Shown here piece after piece: positions 1 through 6,456 of a DNA stretch of 13,432 bases. Both the position numbers and the translations under genes were made by a program. Origin of the DNA: Flavobacteriales bacterium UBA720 (GTDB taxonomy: Bacteria > Bacteroidota > Bacteroidia > Flavobacteriales > Weeksellaceae); assembly GCA_002297505.1 (NCBI GenBank), contig DBLQ01000020.1, positions 1 through 13,432 of the forward strand, in the 5' to 3' direction. Each line of letters begins with the position of its first letter. Position 1 is the first letter of the stretch. The notes under the pieces were generated by a model. That model had not been told where the DNA came from. It searched no databases and was given only the letters and a program-made list of their open reading frames with translations.

Positions 1-2
1 AT

Positions 3-176
3 GATCCTTTCTTCCGTGCATCAAATACCAAGAATTATGAAGGCTATGGCATTGGACTTCCTTTGGCCAGAAATATTATCCGCATGCACAGCGGGGAACT
101 GATTGTCAATTCCAAAATCAATGTAGGAACTACGGTGCAGATCAAATTCCCGATTTACACGCCGCCACAAAGTTGA
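3..176 (+). CDS. Sensor histidine kinase, C-terminal fragment (5' end outside window)
   Basis: The frame is open from the window edge and gives the last 57 residues of a protein. It contains the end of a GHKL-type HATPase_c domain: a PFFRA motif (F box) near the start, then GYGIGLPLA (G2 box) and a closing beta-strand segment GTTVQIKFPI. Known for the family: this domain binds ATP and phosphorylates a histidine in the kinase core of a two-component system. The sensor, membrane and dimerisation parts lie upstream of the window, so signal and partner regulator cannot be told. It ends in TGA; a 60-bp gap without a clear hairpin leads to the next plus-strand gene, so co-transcription is possible. 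The family is secure, the specific function unknown. Confidence 0.85.
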   Translation, partial: DPFFRASNTKNYEGYGIGLPLARNIIRMHSGELIVNSKINVGTTVQIKFPIYTPPQS

Positions 177-236
177 CACAGGAAAGCTTAACATTCAAGA
201 TAATGCACTAACTTTATCCAAAATAAACTGACTGAT

Positions 237-782
237 ATGAAAAAAATAGTTCTCGCCATAGCCGCTGTCGCATTGCTCCAATCCTGCATTGTTTCCACAG
301 CTGCTAAAGCGGTAAAAGGTGTAGCCAAAGTGGGTTACAGTGCAGTGAAAGGCACCGTAAAAGGTGTGAGCTGGGCTGTGAGCAAGGCCGCCGGAAAAAT
401 CGACGAAGACCGCATAGACGGAACCTGGAAAATTGTGGGTGCTTACAATGGTTCTTTCGAGCAGTTCAGCAATGATCCGAATCCGGAGACTTCTTTCAAC
501 AGTGATTGTGTGGAAGGCTATGATCAGATCATATTCAATTCGAAACGCTCTAAATTCAAGCCGGTACACTGCAGCACTGATAAAGAAGACTGGCAGAAAT
601 ACGATTTTGAGTTCGGGAAAAATCCATTGACCAAAGAGAAGGAAAATTACATCGATATCAATGGTAACAATTATCTGTCTGTAATTGACATTAATAACAA
701 AACAATGATCCTGGAAGGAAGCCTGATGCCGAAACTGTCATTTTCAGGAGCCAAGCTGTTTCTCCTGGAAAAAGTGAAATAA
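237..782 (+). CDS. Small lipoprotein with possible lipocalin-like C-terminal domain
   Basis: 181 residues. The N-terminus (MKKIVLAIAAVALLQSC) is a signal peptide with a lipobox, so Cys17 should be lipidated and the protein anchored in the cell envelope. Residues about 22-56 are rich in Ala, Gly, Val and Lys, with repeated VKG/AVKG steps and small residues at regular spacing, which may form an amphipathic or glycine-zipper helix. From about residue 61 (IDGTWKIVGAYNG) to the end the sequence is beta-rich and begins with a G-x-W motif as in lipocalin-like domains; that link is inferred from one short motif. It has three further Cys in the mature part or near it, including C91 region and HCST. 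It follows a histidine-kinase gene and ends just before a strong terminator. I do not recognise a named family. A weak TAnnTTTA -7 box is seen at 209-216 with no matching -33 element. Confidence 0.75.
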   Translation: MKKIVLAIAAVALLQSCIVSTAAKAVKGVAKVGYSAVKGTVKGVSWAVSKAAGKIDEDRIDGTWKIVGAYNGSFEQFSNDPNPETSFNSDCVEGYDQIIFNSKRSKFKPVHCSTDKEDWQKYDFEFGKNPLTKEKENYIDINGNNYLSVIDINNKTMILEGSLMPKLSFSGAKLFLLEKVK

Positions 783-787
783 AAATG

Positions 788-814
788 AAAGCGGCCTTAG
801 AGAGACCGCTTTTT
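788..814. terminator. Bidirectional intrinsic terminator between lipoprotein and cphA
   Basis: The stem AAAGCGG pairs with CCGCTTT around a loop, with one mismatch and one more G-C pair at the top. A run of T follows on the plus strand and a run of A precedes it, so it can end both convergent genes. It lies 5 bp past the lipoprotein stop and 5 bp from the cphA stop. Confidence 0.8.
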
Positions 815-818
815 ACAT

Positions 819-3437
819 TTATTCATCCTGCAATTCCCTTGCCTGATATTCCTGAACAATCTCTATCGCGTTGTGAATCACATCACTCAGCGCGGTAATG
901 AAGGTCCCTTCTTCCGCCAGGCTCATCGCATGCTTCAGCGCATCGATTTCCTTCGGAATAATTTCATAGCTGACATTTTTATCAACGCTGTGAATGCCTT
1001 CTATGATAAGCCCATTGATCTCCTCTTCGGTTCTGCCGCGCAGGTGTTTTTCGTTCCGGATGATGATGTGATCAAACATTCTTGCGGCTATTTTGCCACA
1101 CTCACGGATATCATTGTCCCGGCGGTCGCCCACTCCCGAGATGATTCCGATTTTTTTGTTCGAGTCCACGTTTTTAAGATAGTCTTCAATCGCTTCATAG
1201 CCGGCAGGATTGTGTGCAAAATCAATCATCACTTTAAAATTCTTGAAGTTGAAGACATTCAGCCTTCCGGGCGTTAGCTGCGCGCTTGGAATAAAAGTGG
1301 TTAAAGCCAGAGCAATGTTAGGAATTTCGAAGCCGTAAACATACGCCGCCAGCGATGCCGCCAGAACATTGGCAATCATAAATCTGGCCTTGCCCTCCAT
1401 CGTTATCGGAATATTTTTGACTTTTTCGATTCTGATTTTCCACTCCCCTTTTTTGATGGTCACGAAACCGTCTTCGTAGACACAAGTCACACGGCCTTCC
1501 CTTGCGAATTTTTTAATGTGAGGATTATTTTCGTCAAGGCTGAAAAGAGCCACTTTGGACCGCAAGTCATCCTTGATCCTCATGGAATATTCGTCATCAG
1601 CATTCAGAATGCACCAGCCGTCTTTTTTGACGCTGTCCAGCACTACTCTTTTTACGCGCGTCAGATCTTTGAGGTTATGAATATCATTCAGCCCAAGATG
1701 ATCTTCCTTGATGTTCGTAAGCACGCCGATATCGCAGGTCCCGAAACCTAAGCCCGAGCGCAGAATGCCGCCGCGTGCGGTTTCCAACACTGCAAATTCC
1801 ACCGTTGGATCCTTCAGGATAAATTCGGCGGACATCGGTCCGGTGGTATCACCTTTTTCCAGTAGCGTATTTTGAATGTAAATACCATCGGAAGTGGTAA
1901 ATCCTACTCGTTTCCCGTTATTTTTAACGATATGCGCCAGCAGTCTTGTGGTCGTGGTTTTGCCGTTAGTTCCCGTCAAAGCGATAATCGGAATCCTGAA
2001 TTCCTTGCCCGGCGGATAAAGCATATCCACAACCGGCGCGGCAACGTTTCTTGGCAAACCTTCGCTTGGTGCGAGATGCATTCTGAATCCTGGAGCCGCG
2101 TTCACCTCCAGGATAGCGCCGCCACTTTCTTTCAGTGGCTGGGTCAGATTTTCTGCCATAATATCGATACCGCATACGTCCAGTCCAATAATCCTGGAAA
2201 TCCGTTCTGCCATCTGAATATTTTCCGGATGAATCATATCTGTAACATCGATGGAAGTCCCGCCGGTCGAAAGATTGGCGGTAGATTTCAGGTAAACGAT
2301 TTCACCTTTTTGCGGAACTGTTTCCAGCGTGTAGTTCAGTTTTTCAAGAAGTTCATTGGTATCTTTATCCACGGCGATTTCCGTCAGAACATTTTCATGC
2401 CCATAGCCTCTTCTCGGATCCAGATTTTCTTTATCGATCAGTTGCTGAATATTGAGTTCGCCATCTCCTACAATTTGCGCGGGAACTCGCCTTGCAGCAG
2501 CCACCATTTTATGATTAATGACCAATACGCGGAAATCAAAACCGGTAATATATTTTTCTACGATGACTCTTTTAGAGTATTGCTGCGCGTGTTCCAGCCC
2601 GATAAGCGCGGCGTCATAATCCTTAACATTGATAGAAGCACCTTTTCCGTGGTTGCCGTCCAAAGGCTTCAGCACCAGCGGATAACCAATTTTTTGGATG
2701 ACATTCTGCAGGCCGGCCTCATCTGTCACCAGATCGCCCGAAGGAACCGGAATCGCTGCATCTTCCAGCATCTTCTTGGTGAGTTCCTTATTGCAGGCAA
2801 TATCCACCGCAATGCTGCTGGTATTCCCCGTAATTGTAGCCTGAAAACGCTGCTGGTTTATCCCGTAACCCAATTGAACCAAAGAATTTTTGCCTAATCG
2901 GATCCATGGAATTTTTCTGGATGCTGCTTCTTCCACGATGCTTCCAGTGGATGGACCGAGTCTTTCCCGCTCACGGATTTCTTTCAGCGTCTGGATGCAG
3001 AGATCCAGGTCGTAGGAGGTTCCGGCAATGAGATGCTCGGCAATCCTAACAGATTCTTCGGCTGCATAAATCCCAGCCTTTTCCTCGATGTAATTGAAAA
3101 CCACATTGTAGGTTCCGGGTGTTTTGGTTTCGCGCGTGCGGCCAAATCCGACATCCATCCCGGCCAGAGTCTGAATCTCCAGCGCGATGTGTTCGATGAC
3201 GTGTCCCATCCACGTTCCCATCTCGATGCGCTTGAAAAATCCGCCTTCAGTACCTTCCGAGCAGCGGTGGGAATAGAGCGATGGCAGTAATTCCTCGATT
3301 CTCTCGCGGAAACCTTCTATTTTATTCGTAGGCTGATGCTCCACCTCTTGCAGATTAAGCCGCATCTGAATGAGTTTTTTGCGCGTGATGCTCCAGATAT
3401 TAGGACCACGCAGAACCTGTATTTTTTCGATTTTCAT
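819..3437 (-). CDS. cphA: Cyanophycin synthetase
   Basis: 872 residues, the usual length for CphA. The enzyme polymerises L-Asp and L-Arg, with ATP, into the nitrogen-storage polymer multi-L-arginyl-poly-L-aspartate in the cytoplasm. All three family domains are visible. The N-terminal domain (about 1-160) has the conserved block around HRCSEGTEGGF and MGTWMGHVIEHIALE (57-87). The ATP-grasp domain (about 215-475), which adds Asp, has KPLDGNHGKGASI at 257-269 and ILEVNAAPGFR at 442-452. The Mur-ligase-like domain (about 483-872), which adds Arg, has the P-loop GTNGKTTTT at 489-497, LTNIKEDHLG at 573-582 and DFAHNPAGYEAI at 739-750, then GVGDRRDND at 768-776. The ATG start has no competitor. 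It is transcribed away from cphB and iaaA, which break the polymer down. No motif is missing or broken, so it should be active. Single-copy CphA of this type also occurs in non-cyanobacteria. Confidence 0.97.
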   Translation of the reverse strand: MKIEKIQVLRGPNIWSITRKKLIQMRLNLQEVEHQPTNKIEGFRERIEELLPSLYSHRCSEGTEGGFFKRIEMGTWMGHVIEHIALEIQTLAGMDVGFGRTRETKTPGTYNVVFNYIEEKAGIYAAEESVRIAEHLIAGTSYDLDLCIQTLKEIRERERLGPSTGSIVEEAASRKIPWIRLGKNSLVQLGYGINQQRFQATITGNTSSIAVDIACNKELTKKMLEDAAIPVPSGDLVTDEAGLQNVIQKIGYPLVLKPLDGNHGKGASINVKDYDAALIGLEHAQQYSKRVIVEKYITGFDFRVLVINHKMVAAARRVPAQIVGDGELNIQQLIDKENLDPRRGYGHENVLTEIAVDKDTNELLEKLNYTLETVPQKGEIVYLKSTANLSTGGTSIDVTDMIHPENIQMAERISRIIGLDVCGIDIMAENLTQPLKESGGAILEVNAAPGFRMHLAPSEGLPRNVAAPVVDMLYPPGKEFRIPIIALTGTNGKTTTTRLLAHIVKNNGKRVGFTTSDGIYIQNTLLEKGDTTGPMSAEFILKDPTVEFAVLETARGGILRSGLGFGTCDIGVLTNIKEDHLGLNDIHNLKDLTRVKRVVLDSVKKDGWCILNADDEYSMRIKDDLRSKVALFSLDENNPHIKKFAREGRVTCVYEDGFVTIKKGEWKIRIEKVKNIPITMEGKARFMIANVLAASLAAYVYGFEIPNIALALTTFIPSAQLTPGRLNVFNFKNFKVMIDFAHNPAGYEAIEDYLKNVDSNKKIGIISGVGDRRDNDIRECGKIAARMFDHIIIRNEKHLRGRTEEEINGLIIEGIHSVDKNVSYEIIPKEIDALKHAMSLAEEGTFITALSDVIHNAIEIVQEYQARELQDE

Positions 3438-3574
3438 ATGTTAATCAGTAGATGTTTTTCAATAAGGATAATTTCGTGTTGCGAATGACGGACTATTGCC
3501 AAATCTGATGCCAGAACACATATACCCTAGTAAGTTTTTCCGATCTTGCATGTGCGCCCAACTGTCCGTTTTAT

Positions 3575-3582
3575 CAAAGATA
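3575..3582 (-). promoter_or_regulatory. Candidate -7 promoter box for cphA
   Basis: On the minus strand this reads TATCTTTG, an exact match to the Bacteroidota TAnnTTTG -7 element, and the same eight bases occur ahead of queD and the namZ-like gene. The -33 region is only T-rich, with no clean TTTG at 19-20 bp. It would give a leader of about 130 nt. Confidence 0.35.
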
Positions 3583-3762
3583 ATCTAAAAGCACGAAAAT
3601 AAAATACAATCTCAATTAATTATTTTGATGCATGAGGAATATTGGAGCGACATGCTAATATTAATGTCAATTCCATAATGAAAAAGACGTTATTTTCCCT
3701 GATTTGATGTCCGTTTATTAAAACTTTAAATCACACTAATCGATTTTTACCCGCTTGGGATG

Positions 3763-3793
3763 TCTGTTATTCTCTTTTGATTTATTATTTTTG
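3763..3793 (+). promoter_or_regulatory. Candidate promoter for cphB
   Basis: A TATTTTTG -7 box at 3786-3793 fits TAnnTTTG exactly. TCTG at 3763-3766, 19 bp upstream, is a three-of-four match to the -33 TTTG. Transcription would then start at or just before the ATG at 3800, giving a leaderless or nearly leaderless mRNA. The region is T-rich, so a chance match is possible. Confidence 0.35.
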
Positions 3794-3799
3794 TTTACT

Positions 3800-4696
3800 A
3801 TGAAATCAAAAGGAAAACTAGTCATTATTGGTGGCGCCGTAAACAAAGGCAGTTTTACGGAGCTCAGTTTTGACCAAAATGTTGAGAAGAACCTCAATTT
3901 TTTTGAACGAGGCATCCTCAGAAAGATCATTGACGAATCTAAACATAAAGAAAATTCTGTAATAGAAGTGATCACCACCGCTTCTCAAATCCCGGATATT
4001 GTAGGCCCGGAATATAAAAAAGCCTTCGAATATCTCGGTCTTAAAACCTGTAATATTCTGGATATCCAAAATCGCGAGCAGGCCAACAGCGATGCTATTG
4101 TGGCGAGAGCCAATGCAGCAGATGTGGTCATGTTTACGGGCGGAGACCAGCTGAGACTGACATCCATTCTTGGCGGAACGCGGTTTCACGATGCCATTTT
4201 AAACAAGTATCAGACTGAAGATTTTATCTACGCCGGCACTTCTGCCGGAGCCGCCGCAGCGTCCGAAAATATGATCTATCAAGGTTCCAGTTCCGAAGCG
4301 CTGCTGAAAGGCGAAATCAAAACCACTCAAGGTCTTGGCTTTATTGAAAATGTGGTGATTGACACGCATTTTGTACAGCGTGGCAGAATCGGAAGGTTAT
4401 TCCAGGCCGTGGTAAGCAATCCAAGAACTTTGGGAATAGGCTTAGGTGAAGATACAGGATTATTTATTGAAAATGATACGATGACGGCAATCGGTTCCGG
4501 ACTGGTGATTATTGTGGATGGCCTCCAGATCAAAGATACCAATCTGACGAATGTAGAGCTGGGTCAGCCTATTTCAATTAAAAACCTGGTAGTAGATGTA
4601 CTTTCTATGAATGACACTTTTGACCTAAAAAGCAGGGAAATGACCATTATCAATTCCCAATATAATCCAATTCCGCAGGTAAGTTCTGATAACTAA
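3800..4696 (+). CDS. cphB: Cyanophycinase (peptidase family S51)
   Basis: 298 residues from the ATG at 3800. An upstream in-frame TTG at 3755 would add 15 hydrophobic residues; I rejected it because family members start close to the KLVIIGGAV strand and because it overlaps the likely promoter. The enzyme cuts cyanophycin into beta-Asp-Arg dipeptides. The S51 nucleophile elbow GTSAGA (146-151) gives Ser148 as catalytic residue. FTGGDQLRL (112-120) and IDTHFVQRGRIGRL (187-200) are family motifs; the latter holds His190 and Arg194, 196 and 199, which fit the substrate-binding basic cluster of known cyanophycinases. GLGEDTGLFI (214-223) is also typical. There is no signal peptide, so it acts in the cytoplasm, unlike secreted CphE enzymes. 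It lies divergent from cphA and upstream of iaaA. Confidence 0.95.
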   Translation: MKSKGKLVIIGGAVNKGSFTELSFDQNVEKNLNFFERGILRKIIDESKHKENSVIEVITTASQIPDIVGPEYKKAFEYLGLKTCNILDIQNREQANSDAIVARANAADVVMFTGGDQLRLTSILGGTRFHDAILNKYQTEDFIYAGTSAGAAAASENMIYQGSSSEALLKGEIKTTQGLGFIENVVIDTHFVQRGRIGRLFQAVVSNPRTLGIGLGEDTGLFIENDTMTAIGSGLVIIVDGLQIKDTNLTNVELGQPISIKNLVVDVLSMNDTFDLKSREMTIINSQYNPIPQVSSDN

Positions 4697-4710
4697 ACAA
4701 TAAAAGACCT

Positions 4711-4853
4711 CAGCTCTGCTCAGTGTGACAACTTTAATGATTGAGATCTGTCAACCTAAAGTTTATAGAGATTTTTTCAACTGTCTGTCTGACGTTTTTG
4801 AAATGTACGTTATGGTCAGTCTGAGGTGCAATGATCCTGAGCTAGTCGAAGGG
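4711..4853. repeat. Degenerate inverted-repeat intergenic element
   Basis: Between cphB and iaaA, CTCAGTGTGAC at 4719-4729 and GTCAGTCTGAG at 4815-4825 are imperfect inverted copies (9 of 11 positions). The right side continues into TCCTGAGCTAGTCGAAGGG (4835-4853), which resembles the dispersed CCTGAGCG-AGTCGAAGGG intergenic repeats I recall from flavobacterial genomes. No reading frame or transposase is present. It could be a decayed MITE or REP-like element. Copy number elsewhere cannot be seen here. Confidence 0.5.
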
Positions 4854-4880
4854 AAGACCAATAAAAAATAAATTTCCATT

Positions 4881-5723
4881 ATGAAAATAATTATCCACGG
4901 CGGATTCTTCTCAGAAAGCAGCCAGAGCAATGAAGTGAAATTGGCAAAACAAAACTCACTGAAAGGTATTGCGAAAAAATCATACGAATTCTTGAAAGAC
5001 AATTCGGCTTTTGATACAGTTGCTTACGCTGTTTCGCTTTTGGAGGATGATGAGCTGTACAATGCGGGAATCGGTTCTCAGATCCAGAGCGACGGCGTCA
5101 TCCGGATGAGCGCGGCATTGATGGACGGCGAAACACAGAAAATGAGTGGCGTCATTAATATTCAGGATGTGAAAAATCCGGTATTAGTCGCCAAAGCGCT
5201 GATGAAGGAAGATGACCGTGTTCTGGGCGGAAACGGCGCAAAAATCTATGCTACTGAAAATGGTTTCGAAGATTTCTCTACTGAGATTCCTCAACGCCGA
5301 AAAGAATACGAAGAGAAACTGAAAACCGGAGGAAAAGGAACCGTGGGTGCTGTTGCCATTGACAAACACGGCAAACTGGCAGTTGCCACTTCAACCGGAG
5401 GAAAAGGCTTTGAAATCCCCGGAAGAATCTCTGATTCGGCAACGGTTGCAGGAAATTATGCCAATCAATTTTGTGCCGTGAGCTGTACCGGCGTGGGCGA
5501 AGATATCGTGAGCAACGCGACTGCGGCAAAAATCGTGACCAGAGTAACCGACGGATTAACTATAGAAAATGCTTTTGACAAAACCTTTGAAGAGCTGAAA
5601 GAAATCGACGGTTTTGCGGGCGCGATTGGGATTGATTCTGAAGGCAACATCTTCCATCAGGATTCTTATCCAACGATGGTTTTTGCAAGTTTTGACGGAG
5701 TGGATTTTGAGGTTTTTGGTTAA
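4881..5723 (+). CDS. iaaA: Isoaspartyl peptidase / plant-type asparaginase (Ntn hydrolase)
   Basis: 280 residues, shorter than E. coli IaaA (about 320). Family members cleave themselves before a Thr, which becomes the nucleophile for hydrolysing beta-aspartyl dipeptides such as the beta-Asp-Arg released by cyanophycinase. The cleavage motif GTVGAVAID is at 153-161, so Thr154 should be the new N-terminus of the beta subunit. Arg182 and Asp185 in GRISDSATVAGNYA, and Thr203-Gly204 in CTGVGED, match the substrate-binding positions. NAGIGSQIQSDG (61-72) and ALMDG (79-83) are recognisable alpha-subunit motifs, but the usual MDA or MEA before them reads MSA, and the N-terminal HGG loop (6-8) is followed by an unusual FFSESSQS stretch. 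There is no signal peptide. It follows cphB by 184 bp and is followed after 3 bp by an exported protein. Family assignment is firm; preference for cyanophycin dipeptides is inferred from position. Confidence 0.92.
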   Translation: MKIIIHGGFFSESSQSNEVKLAKQNSLKGIAKKSYEFLKDNSAFDTVAYAVSLLEDDELYNAGIGSQIQSDGVIRMSAALMDGETQKMSGVINIQDVKNPVLVAKALMKEDDRVLGGNGAKIYATENGFEDFSTEIPQRRKEYEEKLKTGGKGTVGAVAIDKHGKLAVATSTGGKGFEIPGRISDSATVAGNYANQFCAVSCTGVGEDIVSNATAAKIVTRVTDGLTIENAFDKTFEELKEIDGFAGAIGIDSEGNIFHQDSYPTMVFASFDGVDFEVFG

Positions 5724-5726
5724 AAT

Positions 5727-6386
5727 ATGAAGATTAGACTAAACCAAATAATCGTTTTGCTGATCTCTACATTTTCGTTTGCACAGCATAAAAACATCGA
5801 TATTCTTACTGATGAAATGTGTCTAAGCTTCAAAAATAACGAAAGGCTCAGTGACTCTGTTAGAATCACAATTTTAAATGAAAAATTTATAATTCCTTAC
5901 TTAAATCAATTTTCTGAAGCAGAAAAGCCTTCTATTATAGACCAATTATACTTTAGATTTCAAAAAAACTGCAAAGAATTCGTAGATTATCTGTATCGAA
6001 TCGATCCTCCAAAAAAAGATGATTGGAAAAAGCTTGACTCTCGTCCGGATATTGTCATTACCGAAAAGGAGTTGGATGATTTTAAGAATCAACACAATTT
6101 CTACTACTTCGAATGGGAAGGTGAAAAAACAACTGTGGAAATCTCCAAGAAATACTGGACTGAAACTTTTGCAGACCAAACAAAATCAAAACTTTATTTT
6201 AAGTGGGTGAGTCGAAATCAATTTGAATTGGAATTCATTGAGAGCAATAATGCCGGCAGAAAAAATTTCAGCAAAAAAGGAGACAAATATTTTTATGAGA
6301 TTGTCAGTAAAGAAAACGATTATTATTGGATTCTTGTAACAATTCCAGGGCAGCAACAATTGCTGATGTTTAAACTTTTTTTATAA
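5727..6386 (+). CDS. Exported protein of unknown function, AT-rich
   Basis: 219 residues. The start (MKIRLNQIIVLLISTFSFAQ) is a typical signal peptide with cleavage expected before Gln20, so the protein is periplasmic or exported; no lipobox Cys. The mature part is charged and aromatic-rich (Lys, Glu, Tyr, Phe, Trp) and has no motif I recognise. The middle (about 100-140) has EKELDDFKN and FYYFEWEGEKTTVEIS, and the end alternates strands rich in Tyr/Trp (FEIVSKENDYYWILV-like), suggesting a small beta domain. It begins 3 bp after the iaaA stop, so it is almost certainly co-transcribed. Hand counting gives 29% G+C over 5761-5940, against 57% in iaaA at 5341-5400, so base composition differs sharply from its neighbours. 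A terminator follows at once. Confidence 0.8.
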   Translation: MKIRLNQIIVLLISTFSFAQHKNIDILTDEMCLSFKNNERLSDSVRITILNEKFIIPYLNQFSEAEKPSIIDQLYFRFQKNCKEFVDYLYRIDPPKKDDWKKLDSRPDIVITEKELDDFKNQHNFYYFEWEGEKTTVEISKKYWTETFADQTKSKLYFKWVSRNQFELEFIESNNAGRKNFSKKGDKYFYEIVSKENDYYWILVTIPGQQQLLMFKLFL

Positions 6387-6394
6387 AACAAATG

Positions 6395-6424
6395 AAAAAC
6401 CGCCATCTCCCGATAGCGGTTTTT
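6395..6424. terminator. Bidirectional intrinsic terminator
   Basis: AAAAACCGC (6395-6403) pairs perfectly with GCGGTTTTT (6416-6424) around a 12-nt loop. The A and T flanks allow use from both strands, closing the iaaA-exported protein unit and the convergent CBS-like gene. Confidence 0.85.
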
Positions 6425-6452
6425 ATCATTTATCATCGATAATTTATCATTT
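6422..6452. repeat. Short direct repeat TTTATCATTT
   Basis: TTTATCATTT occurs at 6422-6431 and 6443-6452, separated by ATCATCGATAA, which holds the palindrome ATCGAT and a third TATCAT. It overlaps the terminator tail. This looks like a small dispersed AT-rich repeat but no function is apparent. Confidence 0.4.
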
Positions 6453-6456
6453 ATAC

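Larger units (their letters stand above)
3438..3799. other. 362-bp divergent intergenic region between cphA and cphB
   Basis: This is the longest non-coding stretch in the window and must carry the control sites for both cyanophycin synthesis and breakdown. It holds one -7-like box for each direction (listed separately). There is no convincing small gene: the only neat reading frame is a 9-codon stretch at 3678-3707 beginning MKKTLFSLI. A short inverted repeat, AATATT, flanks 3639-3663. No riboswitch, attenuator with run of U, or clear operator palindrome was recognised. What regulates the region cannot be told from sequence. Confidence 0.6.

Noticed and set aside
1872..2897. 341-codon plus-strand reading frame inside cphA
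   Set aside because: Exactly antisense to a conserved ATP-grasp region; the product is His/Asn/Phe-rich with no domain pattern, as expected from a shadow frame.
3678..3707. Nine-codon frame MKKTLFSLI before cphB, possible leader peptide
   Set aside because: No Arg, Asp or other regulatory codon run, no attenuator hairpin after it, and no remnant of a longer protein downstream of the stop.
3755..3799. TTG-initiated 15-residue extension of cphB
   Set aside because: It covers the likely promoter box and adds a hydrophobic stretch not expected in an intracellular cyanophycinase.
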